Source: Clusia tigrina
Taxonomy: Eukaryota; Arthropoda; Insecta; Diptera; Clusiidae
DNA: 64,000 nucleotides
NCBI GenBank assembly: GCA_920105625.2
Contig: OV050032.1
Coordinates: 71,653,879 to 71,717,878 of the forward strand
Direction of reading: 5' to 3'
Part shown: positions 13,051 to 26,554 of the stretch, in pieces
Numbering within the stretch: position 1 is the stretch's first letter
Layout: every line of letters starts with the position of its first letter
Notes under the pieces: model-generated
What the model saw: the letters and a program-made list of their open reading frames with translations, nothing else
The model's database searches: none
Told to the model about the DNA's origin: nothing
Translations under genes and position numbers: made by a program

Positions 13051-14667
13051 ATAGCTTTGAGCGATAGCTTAAATTGACAAGAGACTCGAGTATTTTATTG
13101 TTACAAAATTTCAAGGTCTTATGACGCTCCAGTAAAAAGTTACAAGCGTTTGTATGTTGCAAACTTTGATAGGTGTACGACGTACCGTATAGAAGTTAGG
13201 GCCATTTGAAGTTTTATCAGTGTTTGATTTGGGACTCAAGGGAAGCATAGCTTTGAGCGATAGCTTAAATTGACAAGAGGCTCGAGTACTTTATTGTTAC
13301 AAAATTTCAAGGTTTAATGACGGTCCAGTAAAAAGTTACAAGCATTTGAATGTTGCAAACTTTGATAGGTGTAAGACGTACCGTATAGAAGTTAGGGCAA
13401 TTTGAAGTTTTATCAGTGTTTGATTTGGGACTCAAGGGTAGCATAGCTTTGAGCGATAACTTAAATTGACAAGAGGCTCGAGTACTTCATTGTTAAAAAA
13501 TTTCAAGGTTTTATGACGATCCAGTAAGAAGTTACAAGCAATTGTCTGTTGCAAACTTTGATAGGTGTAGGACGTACCGTATAGAAGTTAGGGCCATTTG
13601 AAGTTTTATCAGTGTTTGATTTGGTACTCAAGGGTAGCATCGCTTTGAGCGATAATTTAAATTGGCAAGAGGCTCTTTATTGTTACAAAATTTCAAGGTT
13701 TTATGACGTTCCAGTAAAAAGTTACAAGCATTTGTTTGTTGCAAACTTTGATAGGTGTAGGACGTACCATATAGAAGTTTGGGCCATTTGAAGTTTTATC
13801 AGTGTTTGATTTGGGACTCAAGGGTAGTATAGCTTTGAGCGATAGCTTAAATTGACAAGAGACTCGAGTATTTTATTGTTACAAAATTTCAAGGACTTAT
13901 GACGCTCCAGTAAAAAGTTACAAGCGTTTGTATGTTGCAAACTTTGATAGGTGTAGGACGTACCGTAAAGAAGTTAGGGCCATTTGAAGTTTTATCAGTG
14001 TTTGATTTGGGACTCAAGGGAAGCATAGCTTTGAACGATAGCTTAAATTGACAAGAGGCTCGAGTACTTTATTGTTACAAAATTTCAAGGTTTTATGACG
14101 CTCCAGTAAAAAGTTACAAGCATTTGAATGTTGCAAACTTTGATAGGTGTAGGACGTACCGTATAGAAGTTAGGGCCATTTGAAGTTTTATCAGTGTTTG
14201 ATTTGGGACTCAAGGGTAGCTTAGCTTTGAGCGATAACTTAAATTGACAAGAGGCTCGAGTACTTCATTGTTACAAAATTTCAAGGTTTTATGACGATCC
14301 AGTAAAAAGTTACAAGCAATTGTATGTTGCAAACTTTGATAGGTGTAGGACGTACCGTATAGAAGTTAGGGCCATTTGAAGTTTTATCAGTGTTTGATTT
14401 GGTACTCAAGGGTAGCATAGCTTTGAGCGATAATTTAAATTGGCAAGAGGCTCGAGTACTTTATTGTTACAAAATTTCAAGGTTTTATGACGCTCCAGTA
14501 AAAAGTTACAAGCATTTATATGTTGCAAACTTTGATAGGTGTAGGACGTACTGTATAGAAGTTTGGGCCATTTGAAGTTTTATCAGTGTTTGATTTGGGA
14601 CTCAAGGGTAGCATAGCTTTGAGCGATAGCTTAAATTGACAAGAGTCTCGAGTACTCTATTGTTACA

Positions 14668-16170
14668 AAATATCAAGGTTTTATGACGCTCCAGTAAAAA
14701 GTTACAAGCATTTGTATGTTGCAAACTTTGATAGGTGTAGGACGTACCGTATAGAAGTTAGGGCCATTTGAAGTTTTATCAGTGTTTGATTTGGGACTCA
14801 AGGGTAGCATAGCTTTGAGCGATAGCTTAAATTGACAAGAGGCACGAGTACTTTATTGTTACAAAATTTCAAGGTTTTATGACGCTCCAGTAAAAAGTTA
14901 CAAGCATTTGTATGTTGCAAACTTTGATAGGTGTAGGACGTACCGAATAGAAATTAGGGCCATTTGAAGTTTCATCAGTGTTTGATTTGGGACTCAAGGG
15001 AAGCATAGCTTTGAGCGATGGCTTAAATTGACAAGAGGCTCGAGTATTTTATTGTTACAAAATTTCAAGGTCTTATGACGCTCCAGTAAAAAGTTACAAG
15101 CATTTGTATGTTGCAAACTTTGATAGGTGTACGACGTACCATATAGAAGTTAGAACCATTTGAAGTTTTATCAGTGTTTGATTTGGGACTCAATGGTAGC
15201 ATAGCTTTGAGCGATAGCTTAAATTGACAAGAGGCTCGAGCACTTTATTGTTACAAAATTTCAAGGTTTTATGACGCTCCAGTAAAAAGTTACAAGCATT
15301 TGTATGTTGCAAACTTTGATAGGTGTAGGATGTACCGTATAGAATTTAGGGCCATTTGAAGATTTATCAGTGTTTGATTTAGGACTCAAGGGTAGCATAG
15401 CTTTGAGCGATAGCTTAAATTGACAAGAGGCTCGAGAACTTTATTGTTACAAAATATCAAGGTTTTATGACGCTCCAGTAAAAAGTTACAAGCATTTGTA
15501 TGTTGCAAACTTTGATAGGTGTAGGACGTACCGTATAGAAGTTAGGGCCATTTGAAGTTTTATCAGTGTTTGATTTGGGACTCAAGGGTAGCATAGCTTT
15601 GAGCGATAGCTTAAATTGACAAGAGGCACGAGTACTTTATTGTTACAAAATTTCAAGGTTTTATGACGCTCCAGTAAAAAGTTACAAGCATTTGTATGTT
15701 GCAAACTTTGATAGGTGTAGGACGTACCGAATAGAAATTAGGGCCATTTGAAGTTTCATCAGTGTTTGATTTGGGACTCAAGGGAAGCATAGCTTTGAGC
15801 GATGGCTTAAATTGACAAGAGGCTCGAGTATTTTATTGTTACAAAATTTCAAGGTCTTATGACGCTCCAGTAAAAAGTTACAAGCATTTGTATGTTGCAA
15901 ACTTTGATAGGTGTACGACGTACCATATAGAAGTTAGAACCATTTGAAGTTTTATCAGTGTTTGATTTGGGACTCAATGGTAGCATAGCTTTGAGCGATA
16001 AAAAGTTACAAGCATTTGTATGTTGCAAACTTTGATAGGTGTAGGATGTACCGTATAGAATTTAGGGCCATTTGAAGATTTATCAGTGTTTGATTTAGGA
16101 CTCAAGGGTAGCATAGCTTTGAGCGATAGCTTAAATTGACAAGAGGCTCGAGAACTTTATTGTTACAAAA
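14668..16170 (+). repeat. Nested 4-mer duplication, 784 bp
   Basis: The units GGCACGAG/CCGAATAGAAATTAG, GATGGC/CGAGTATTTT, GTACGACGTACC/GTTAGAACC/CAATGG and GGATGTACC/GAATTTAGG occur in order twice. The CCGAATAGAAATTAG marker is at 14943 and 15727 (784 bp, 4 x 196). The second copy carries the 68-bp deletion near 15999. The duplication lies inside the first copy of the 18-mer-derived unit and is absent from the second, so it arose after, or was lost from, one copy. Confidence 0.85.
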
Positions 16171-16184
16171 TTTCAAGGTTTTAT
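15861..16184 (+). repeat. Monomer pair with 68-bp deletion
   Basis: Successive GACGCTCC landmarks at 15861 and 16185 are 324 bp apart, which is two monomers minus 68 bp. The junction at about 15999 reads GAGCGATAAAAAGTTAC: it joins GAGCGATA of one unit directly to AAAAGTTAC of the next. The lost part covers GCTTAAATTG through CTCCAGTA. Both breakpoints share TA, consistent with a microhomology-mediated loss or unequal exchange. Confidence 0.93.
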
Positions 16185-18533
16185 GACGCTCCAGTAAAAA
16201 GTTACAAGCATTTGTATGTTGCAAACTTTGATAGGTGTAGGGCGTACCGTATAGAAGTTAGGGTCATTTGAAGTTTTATCAGTGTTTGATTTGGGACTCA
16301 AGGGTAGCATAGCTTTGAGCGATAGCTTAAATTGACAAGAGGCTCGAGTACTTTATTGTTATAAAATTTCACGGTTTTTTGACGTTCCAGTAAAAAGTTA
16401 CAAGCATTTGTTTGTTGCAAACTTTGATAGGTGTAGGACGTACCATATAGAAGTTTGGGCCATTTGAAGTTTTATCAGTGTTTGATTTGGGACTCAAGGG
16501 TAGTATAGCTTTGAGCGATAGCTTAAATTGACAAGAGACTCGAGTATTTTATTGTTACAAAATTTCAAGGTCTTATGACGCTCCAGTAAAAAGTTACAAG
16601 CGTTTGTATGTTGCAAACTTTGATAGGTGTAGGACGTACCGTATAGAAGTTAGGGCCATTTGAAGTTTTATCAGTGTTTGATTTGGGACTCAAGGGAAGC
16701 ATAGCTTTGAGCGATAGCTTAAATTGACAAGAGGCTCGAGTACTTTATTGTTACAAAATTTCAAGGTTTAATGACGGTCCAGTAAAAAGTTACAAGCATT
16801 TGAATGTTGCAAACTTTGATAGGTGTAAGACGTACCGTATAGAAGTTAGGGCCATTTGAAGTTTTATCAGTGTTTGATTTGGGACTCAAGGGTAGCATAG
16901 CTTTGAGCGATAACTTAAATTGACAAGAGGCTCGAGTACTTCATTGTTAAAAAATTTCAAGGTTTTATGACGATCCAGTAAGAAGTTACAAGCAATTGTC
17001 TGTTGCAAACTTTGATAGGTGTAGGACGTACCGTATAGAAGTTAGGGCCATTTGAAGTTTTATCAGTGTTTGATTTGGTACTCAAGGGTAGCATCGCTTT
17101 GAGCGATAATTTAAATTGGCAAGAGGCTCTTTATTGTTACAAAATTTCAAGGTTTTATGACGTTCCAGTAAAAAGTTACAAGCATTTGTTTGTTGCAAAC
17201 TTTGATAGGTGTAGGACGTACCATATAGAAGTTTGGGCCATTTGAAGTTTTATCAGTGTTTGATTTGGGACTCAAGGGTAGTATAGCTTTGAGCGATAGC
17301 TTAAATTGACAAGAGACTCGAGTATTTTATTGTTACAAAATTTCAAGGACTTATGACGCTCCAGTAAAAAGTTACAAGCGTTTGTATGTTGCAAACTTTG
17401 ATAGGTGTAGGACGTACCGTAAAGAAGTTAGGGCCATTTGAAGTTTTATCAGTGTTTGATTTGGGACTCAAGGGAAGCATAGCTTTGAACGATAGCTTAA
17501 ATTGACAAGAGGCTCGAGTACTTTATTGTTACAAAATTTCAAGGTTTTATGACGCTCCAGTAAAAAGTTACAAGCATTTGAATGTTGCAAACTTTGATAG
17601 GTGTAGGACGTACCGTATAGAAGTTAGGGCCATTTGAAGTTTTATCAGTGTTTGATTTGGGACTCAAGGGTAGCTTAGCTTTGAGCGATAACTTAAATTG
17701 ACAAGAGGCTCGAGTACTTCATTGTTACAAAATTTCAAGGTTTTATGACGATCCAGTAAAAAGTTACAAGCAATTGTATGTTGCAAACTTTGATAGGTGT
17801 AGGACGTACCGTATAGAAGTTAGGGCCATTTGAAGTTTTATCAGTGTTTGATTTGGTACTCAAGGGTAGCATAGCTTTGAGCGATAATTTAAATTGGCAA
17901 GAGGCTCGAGTACTTTATTGTTACAAAATTTCAAGGTTTTATGACGCTCCAGTAAAAAGTTACAAGCATTTATATGTTGCAAACTTTGATAGGTGTAGGA
18001 CGTACTGTATAGAAGTTAGGGCCATTTGAAGTTTTATCAGTGTTTGATTTGGGACTCAAGGGTAGCATAGCTTTGAGCGATAGCTTAAATTGACAAGAGT
18101 CTCGAGTACTCTATTGTTACAAAATATCAAGGTTTTATGACGCTCCAGTAAAAAGTTACAAGCATTTGTATGTTGCAAACTTTGATAGGTGTAGGACGTA
18201 CCGTATAGAAGTTAGGGCCATTTGAAGTTTTATCAGTGTTTGATTTGGGACTCAAGGGTAGCATAGCTTTGAGCGATAGCTTAAATTGACAAGAGGCACG
18301 AGTACTTTATTGTTACAAAATTTCAAGGTTTTATGACGCTCCAGTAAAAAGTTACAAGCATTTGTATGTTGCAAACTTTGATAGGTGTAGGACGTACCGA
18401 ATAGAAATTAGGGCCATTTGAAGTTTCATCAGTGTTTGATTTGGGACTCAAGGGAAGCATAGCTTTGAGCGATGGCTTAAATTGACAAGAGGCTCGAGTA
18501 TTTTATTGTTACAAAATTTCAAGGTCTTATGAC

Positions 18534-19190
18534 GCTCCAGTAAAAAGTTACAAGCATCTGAATGTTGCAAACTTTGATAGGTGTAGGACGTACCGTATAA
18601 AAGTTAGTGCCATTTGAAGTTTTATCAGTGTTTGATTTGGGACTCAAGGGTAGCATAGCTTTGAGCGAAAGCTTAAATTGACAAGAGGCTCGAGTACTTT
18701 ATTGTTACAAAATTTCATGGTTTTATGACGCTCCAGTAAAAAGTTACAAGCATTTGTATGTTGCAAACTTTGATAGGTGTAGGGCGTACCATATAGAAGT
18801 TAGAACCATTTGAAGTTTTATCAGTGTTTGATTTGGGACTCAATGGTAGCATAGCTTTGAGCGATAGCTTAAATTGACAAGAGGCTCGAGCACTTTATTG
18901 TTACAAAATTTCAAGGTTTTATGACGCTCCAGTAAAAAGTTACAAGCATTTGTATGTTGCAAACTTTGATAGGTGTAGGATGTACCGTATAGAATTTAGG
19001 GCCATTTGAAGATTTATCAGTGTTTGATTTAGGACTCAAGGGTAGCATAGCTTTGAGCGATAGCTTAAATTGACAAGAGGCTCGAGAACTTTATTGTTAC
19101 AAAATTTCAAGGTTTTATGACGCTCCAGTAAAAAGTTACAAGCATTTGTATGTTGCAAACTTTGATAGGTGTAGGACGTACCGTATAGAA
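18534..19190 (+). repeat. Satellite monomers between HOR blocks
   Basis: The 196-bp array continues with CATCTGAATG/GCGAAAGC, GTTAGAACC/CAATGG and GGATGTACC/GAATTTAGG units in the same order as in the 10-mer HOR at 589-1176. No gene or other element is visible. Confidence 0.8.
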
Positions 19191-22100
19191 GTTAGGGCCA
19201 TTTGAAGTTTTATCAGTGTTTGATTTGGGACTCAAGGGTAGCATAGCTTTGAGCGATAGCTTAAATTGACAAGAGGCTCGAGTACTTTATTGTTACAAAA
19301 TTTCAAGGTTTTATGACGTTCCAGTAAAAAGTTACAAGCATCTGAATGTTGCAAACTTTGATAGGTGTAGGACGTACCGTATAAAAGTTAGTGCCATTTG
19401 AAGTTTTATCAGTGTTTGATTTGGGACTCAAGGGTAGCATAGCTTTGAGCGAAAGCTTAAATTGACAAGAGGCTCGAGTACTTTATTGTTACAAAATTTC
19501 ATGGTTTTATGACGCTCCAGTAAAAAGTTACAAGCATTTGTATGTTGCAAACTCTGATAGGTGTGAGACGTACCGTATAGAAGTTAGAACCATTTGAAGT
19601 TTTATCAGTGTTTGATTTGGGACTCAAGGGTAGCATAGCTCTGAGCGATAACTTAAATTGACAAGAGGCTCGAGTACTTTATTGCTACAAAATTTCAAGG
19701 TTTTATGACGCTCCAGTAAAAAGCTACAAACATTTGTATGCTGCAAACTTTGATAGGTGTAGGACGTACCGTATAGAAGTTAGGGCCACTTGAAGCTTTA
19801 TCAGTGTTTGATTTGGGACTCAAGGGTAGCATAGCTTTGAGCGATAGCTTAAATTTAAAGAGGCTCGAGTACTTTATTGTTACAAAATTTCAAGGTTTTA
19901 TGACGCTCCAGTAAAAAGTTACAAGCATTTGTATGTTGCAAACTTTGATGGGTGTAGGACGTACCGTATAGAAGGTAGGGCCATTTGAAGTTTTATCAGT
20001 GTTTGATTTGGGACTCAAGGGTAGCATAGCTTTGAGCGATAGCTTAAATTGACAAGAGTCTCGAGTACTCTATTGTTACAAAATATCAAGGTTTTATGAC
20101 GCTCCAGTAAAAAGTTACAAGCATTTGTATGTTGCAAACTTTGATAGGTGTAGGATGAACCGTATAGAATTTAGGGCCATTTGAAGATTTATCAGTGTTT
20201 GATTTACGACTCAAGGGTAGCATAGCTTTGAGCGATAGCTTAAATTGACAAGAGGCTCGAGTACTTTATTGTTACAAAATTTCAAGGTTTTATGACGTTC
20301 CAGTAAAAAGTTACAAGCATCTGAATGTTGCAAACTTTGATAGGTGTAGGAAGTACCGTATAAAAGTTAGTGCCATTTAAAGTTTTACCAGTGTTTGATT
20401 TGGGACTCAAGGGTAGCATAGCTTTGAGCGAAAGCTTAAATTGACAAGAGGCTCGAGTACTTTATTGTTACAAAATTTCATGGTTTTATGACGCTCCAGT
20501 AAAAAGTTACAAGCATTTGTATGTTGCAAACTTTGATAGGTGTAGGACGTACCGTATAGAAGTTACAACCATTTGAAGTTTTATCAGTGTTTGATTTGGG
20601 ACTCAATGGTAGCATAGCTTTGAGCGATAGCTTAAATTGACAAGAGGCTCGAGCACTTTATTGTTACAAAATTTCAAGGTTTTATGACGCTCCAGTAAAA
20701 AGTTACAAGCATTTGTATGTTGCAAACTTTGATAGGTGTAGGACGTACCGTATAGAAGTTAGGGCCATTTGAAGTTTTATCAGTGTTTGATTTGGGACTC
20801 AAGGGTAGCATAGCTTTGAGCGATAGCTTAAATTGACAAGAGGCTCGAGTACTTTATTGTTACAAAATTTCAAGGTTTTATGACAGTCCAGTAAAAAGTT
20901 ACAAGCATTTGCATGTTGCAAACTTTGATAGGTGTAGGACGTACCGTATAGAAGTTAGGGCCATTTGCAGTTTTATCAGTGTTTGATTTGGTACTCAAGG
21001 GTAGCATAGCTTTGAGCGATAATTTAAATTGGCAAGAGGCTCGAGTACTTTATTGTTACAAAATTTCAAGGTTTTATGACGCTCCAGTAAAAAGCTACAA
21101 GCAATTGTATGTTGCAAACTTTGATAGGTGTAGGACGTACCGTATAGAAGTTAGGGCCATTTGAAGTTTTATCAGTGTTTGATTTGGGACTCAAGGGTAG
21201 CAAAGCTTTGAGCGATAGCTTAAATTGACAAGAGTCTCGAGTACTCTATTGTTACAAAATATCAAGGTTTTATGACGCTCCAGTAAAAAGTTACAAGCAT
21301 TTGTAAGTTGCAAACTTTGATAGGTGTAGGACGTACCGTATAGAAGTTAGGGCCATTTTAAGTTTTATCAGTGTTTGATATGGGACTCAAGGGTAGCATA
21401 GCTTTGAGCGATAGCTTAAATTGACAAGAGGCACGAGTACTTTATTGTTACAAAATTTCAAGGTTTTATGACGCTCCAGTAAAAAGTTACAAGCATTTGT
21501 ATGTTGCAAACTTTGATAGGTGTAGGACGTACCGAATAGAAGTTAGGGCCATTTGAAGTTTTATCAGTGTTTGATTTGGGACTCAAGGGTAGCATAGCTT
21601 TGAGCGATAGCTTAAATTGACAAGAGGCTCGAGTACTTTATTGTTACAAAATTTCAAGGTTTTATGACGTTCCAGTAAAAAGTTACAAGCATCTGAATGT
21701 TGCAAACTTTGATAGGTGTAGGACGTACCGTATAAAAGTTAGTGCCATTTGAAGTTTTATCAGTGTTTGATTTGGGACTCAAGGGTAGCATAGCTTTGAG
21801 CGAAAGCTTAAATTGACAAGAGGCTCGAGTACTTTATTGTTACAAAATTTCATGGTTTTATGACGCTCCAGTAAAAAGTTACAAGCATTTGTATGTTGCA
21901 AACTCTGATAGGTGTGAGACGTACCGTATAGAAGTTAGAACCATTTGAAGTTTTATCAGTGTTTGATTTGGGACTCAAGGGTAGCATAGCTCTGAGCGAT
22001 AACTTAAATTGACAAGAGGCTCGAGTACTTTATTGCTACAAAATTTCAAGGTTTTATGACGCTCCAGTAAAAAGCTACAAACATTTGTATGCTGCAAACT

Positions 22101-25100
22101 TTGATAGGTATAGGACGTACCGTATAGAAGTTAGGGCCACTTGAAGCTTTATCAGTGTTTGATTTGGGACTCAAGGGTAGCATAGCTTTGAGCGATAGCT
22201 TAAATTTAAAGAGGCTCGAGTACTTTATTGTTACAAAATTTCAAGGTTTTATGACGCTACAGTAAAAAGTTACAAGCATTTGTATGTTGCAAACTTTGAT
22301 GGGTGTAGGACGTACCGTATAGAAGGTAGGGCCATTTGAAGTTTTATCAGTGTTTGATTTGGGACTCAAGGGTAGCATAGCTTTGAGCGATAGCTTAAAT
22401 TGACAAGAGTCTCGAGTACTCTATTGTTACAAAATATCAAGGTTTTATGACGCTCCAGTAAAAAGTTACAAGCATTTGTATGTTGCAAACTTTGATAGGT
22501 GTAGGATGAACCGTATAGAATTTAGGGCCATTTGAAGATTTATCAGTGTTTGATTTACGACTCAAGGGTAGCATAGCTTTGAGCGATAGCTTAAATTGAC
22601 AAGAGGCTCGAGTACTTTATTGTTACAAAATTTCAAGGTTTTATGACGTTCCAGTAAAAAGTTACAAGCATCTGAATGTTGCAAACTTTGATAGGTGTAG
22701 GAAGTACCGTATAAAAGTTAGTGCCATTTAAAGTTTTACCAGTGTTTGATTTGGGACTCAAGGGTAGCATAGCTTTGAGCGAAAGCTTAAATTGACAAGA
22801 GGCTCGAGTACTTTATTGTTACAAAATTTCATGGTTTTATGACGCTCCAGTAAAAAGTTACAAGCATTTGTATGTTGCAAACTTTGATAGGTGTAGGACG
22901 TACCGTATAGAAGTTAGAACCATTTGAAGTTTTATCAGTGTTTGATTTGGGACTCAATGGTAGCATAGCTTTGAGCGATAGCTTAAATTGACAAGAGGCT
23001 CGAGCACTTTATTGTTACAAAATTTCAAGGTTTTATGACGCTCCAGTAAAAAGTTACAAGCATTTGTATGTTGCAAACTTTGATAGGTGTAGGACGTACC
23101 GTATAGAAGTTAGGGCCATTTGAAGTTTTATCAGTGTTTGATTTGGGACTCAAGGGTAGCATAGCTTTGAGCGATAGCTTAAATTGACAAGAGGCTCGAG
23201 TACTTTATTGTTACAAAATTTCAAGGTTTTATGACAGTCCAGTAAAAAGTTACAAGCATTTGCATGTTGCAAACTTTGATAGGTGTAGGACGTACCGTAT
23301 AGAAGTTAGGGCCATTTGCAGTTTTATCAGTGTTTGATTTGGTACTCAAGGGTAGCATAGCTTTGAGCGATAATTTAAATTGGCAAGAGGCTCGAGTACT
23401 TTATTGTTACAAAATTTCAAGGTTTTATGACGCTCCAGTAAAAAGCTACAAGCAATTGTATGTTGCAAACTTTGATAGGTGTAGGACGTACCGTATAGAA
23501 GTTAGGGCCATTTGAAGTTTTATCAGTGTTTGATTTGGGACTCAAGGGTAGCAAAGCTTTGAGCGATAGCTTAAATTGACAAGAGTCTCGAGTACTCTAT
23601 TGTTACAAAATATCAAGGTTTTATGACGCTCCAGTAAAAAGTTACAAGCATTTGTAAGTTGCAAACTTTGATAGGTGTAGGACGTACCGTATAGAAGTTA
23701 GGGCCATTTTAAGTTTTATCAGTGTTTGATATGGGACTCAAGGGTAGCATAGCTTTGAGCGATAGCTTAAATTGACAAGAGGCACGAGTACTTTATTGTT
23801 ACAAAATTTCAAGGTTTTATGACGCTCCAGTAAAAAGTTACAAGCATTTGTATGTTGCAAACTTTGATAGGTGTAGGACGTACCGAATAGAAGTTAGGGC
23901 CATTTGAAGTTTTATCAGTGTTTGATTTGGGACTCAAGGGTAGCATAGCTTTGAGCGATAGCTTAAATTGACAAGAGGCTCGAGTACTTTATTGTTACAA
24001 AATTTCAAGGTTTTATGACGTTCCAGTAAAAAGTTACAAGCATCTGAATGTTGCAAACTTTGATAGGTGTAGGACGTACCGTATAAAAGTTAGTGCCATT
24101 TGAAGTTTTATCAGTGTTTGATTTGGGACTCAAGGGTAGCATAGCTTTGAGCGAAAGCTTAAATTGACAAGAGGCTCGAGTACTTTATTGTTACAAAATT
24201 TCATGGTTTTATCACGCTCCAGTAAAAAGTTACAAGCATTTGTATGTTGCAAACTCTGATAGGTGTGAGACGTACCGTATAGAAGTTAGAACCATTTGAA
24301 GTTTTATCAGTGTTTGATTTGGGACTCAAGGGTAGCATAGCTCTGAGCGATAACTTAAATTGACAAGAGGCTCGAGTACTTTTTTGCTACAAAATTTCAA
24401 GGTTTTATGACGCTCCAGTAAAAAGCTACAAACATTTGTATGCTGCAAACTTTGATAGGTGTAGGACGTACCGTATAGAAGTTAGGGCCACTTGAAGCTT
24501 TATCAGTGTTTGATTTGGGACTCAAGGGTAGCATAGCTTTGAGCGATAGCTTAAATTTAAAGAGGCTCGAGTACTTTATTGTTACAAAATTTCAAGGTTT
24601 TATGACGCTCCAGTAAAAAGTTACAAGCATTTGTATGTTGCAAACTTTGATGGGTGTAGGACGTACCGTATAGAAGGTAGGGCCATTTGAAGTTTTATCA
24701 GTGTTTGATTTGGGACTCAAGGGTAGCATAGCTTTGAGCGATAGCTTAAATTGACAAGAGTCTCGAGTACTCTATTGTTACAAAATATCAAGGTTTTATG
24801 ACGCTCCAGTAAAAAGTTACAAGCATTTGTATGTTGCAAACTTTGATAGGTGTAGGATGAACCGTATAGAATTTAGGGCCATTTGAAGATTTATCAGTGT
24901 TTGATTTAGGACTCAAGGGTAGCATAGCTTTGAGCGATAGCTTAAATTGACAAGAGGCTCGAGTACTTTATTGTTACAAAATTTCAAGGTTTTATGACGT
25001 TCCAGTAAAAAGTTACAAGCATCTGAATGTTGCAAACTTTGATAGGTGTAGGAAGTACCGTATAAAAGTTAGTGCCATTTAAAGTTTTACCAGTGTTTGA

Positions 25101-26240
25101 TTTGGGACTCAAGGGTAGCATAGCTTTGAGCGAAAGCTTAAATTGACAAGAGGCTCGAGTACTTTATTGTTACAAAATTTCATGGTTTTATGACGCTCCA
25201 GTAAAAAGTTACAAGCATTTGTATGTTGCAAACTTTGATAGGTGTAGGACGTACCGTATAGAAGTTAGAACCATTTGAAGTTTTATCAGTGTTTGATTTG
25301 GGACTCAATGGTAGCATAGCTTTGAGCGATAGCTTAAATTGACAAGAGGCTCGAGCACTTTATTGTTACAAAATTTCAAGGTTTTATGACGCTCCAGTAA
25401 AAAGTTACAAGCATTTGTATGTTGCAAACTTTGATATGTGTAGGACGTACCGTATAGAAGTTAGGGCCATTTGAAGTTTTATCAGTGTTTGATTTGGGAC
25501 TCAAGGGTAGCATAGCTTTGAGCGATAGCTTAAATTGACAAGAGGCTCGAGTACTTTATTGTTACAAAATTTCAAGGTTTTATGACAGTCCAGTAAAAAG
25601 TTACAAGCATTTGCATGTTGCAAACTTTGATAGGTGTAGGACGTACCGTATAGAAGTTAGGGCCATTTGCAGTTTTATCAGTGTTTGATTTGGTACTCAA
25701 GGGTAGCATAGCTTTGAGCGATAATTTAAATTGGCAAGAGGCTCGAGTACTTTATTGTTACAAAATTTCAAGGTTTTATGACGCTCCAGTAAAAAGCTAC
25801 AAGCAATTGTATGTTGCAAACTTTGATAGGTGTAGGACGTACCGTATAGAAGTTAGGGCCATTTGAAGTTTTATCAGTGTTTGATTTGGGACTCAAGGGT
25901 AGCAAAGCTTTGAGCGATAGCTTAAATTGACAAGAGTCTCGAGTACTCTATTGTTACAAAATATCAAGGTTTTATGACTCTCCAGTAAAAAGTTACAAGC
26001 ATTTGTAAGTTGCAAACTTTGATAGGTGTAGGACGTACCGTATAGAAGTTAGGGCCATTTTAAGTTTTATCAGTGTTTGATATGGGACTCAAGGGTAGCA
26101 TAGCTTTGAGCGATAGCTTAAATTGACAAGAGGCACGAGTACTTTATTGTTACAAAATTTCAAGGTTTTATGACGCTCCAGTAAAAAGTTACAAGCATTT
26201 GTATGTTGCAAACTTTGATAGGTGTAGGACGTACCGAATA
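19190..26240 (+). repeat. 12-mer higher-order repeat, 2351 bp, three copies
   Basis: Three consecutive copies run about 19190-21530, 21531-23881 and 23882-26240. The marker AACTCTGATAGGTGTGAGACG lies at 19550, 21901 and 24252, exactly 2351 bp apart (12 x 196 minus 1). The missing base is in the TTAAATTTAAAGAGGC unit of every copy. Other shared markers are GCTACAAACATTTGTATGC, GGATGAACC, GACAGTCC and GGGTAGCAAAGC. Private differences are few, for example A at 22110 and A at 22259 in copy two, TTTTTTGC near 24379 in copy three and TTAGGAC in place of TTACGAC near 24905. This is the most homogeneous block I could identify. Each copy contains one unit with the stop-losing GGTACTC/TTGGCAAG changes. 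Confidence 0.93.
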
Positions 26241-26319
26241 GAAGTTAGGGCCATTTGAAGTTTCATCAGTGTTTGATTTGGGACTCAAGGGAAGCATAGC
26301 TTTGAGCGATGGCTTAAAT

Positions 26320-26370
26320 TGACAAGAGGCTCGAGTATTTTATTGTTACAAATTTCAAGGTCTTATGACG
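26320..26370 (+). repeat. Single-base deletion in monomer
   Basis: Here TTGTTACAAATTTCAAGG replaces TTGTTACAAAATTTCAAGG, so one A of a four-A run is lost near 26350. It shifts the monomer phase by one base and is a private marker of this copy. Confidence 0.85.
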
Positions 26371-26554
26371 CTCCAGTAAAAAGTTACAAGCATCTGAATG
26401 TTGCAAACTTTGATAGGTGTAGGACGTACCGTATAAAAGTTAGTGCCATTTGAAGTTTTATCAGTGTTTGATTTGGGACTCAAGGGTAGCATAGCTTTGA
26501 GCGAAAGCTTAAATTGACAAGAGGCTCGAGTACTTTATTGTTACAAAATTTCAT

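Larger units (their letters stand above)
13050..18534 (+). repeat. 18-mer-derived unit, 3454 bp, partial second copy
   Basis: Rare markers recur exactly 3454 bp apart: GGCTCTTTATTG with a 6-bp loss (13671/17125), GGTTTAATGACGGTCC (near 13311/16765), AAGGACTTATG, TTTGAACGATAG and GGTAGCTTAGC (near 14216/17670). Eighteen monomers would be 3528 bp; the 68-bp deletion at about 15999 and one 6-bp deletion explain the shortfall exactly. The match begins near 13050/16504 and breaks near 15080/18534, where the first copy lacks the CATCTGAATG unit that follows in the second. The tract is close to identical, so the duplication is recent relative to the 10-mer block. Confidence 0.85.
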
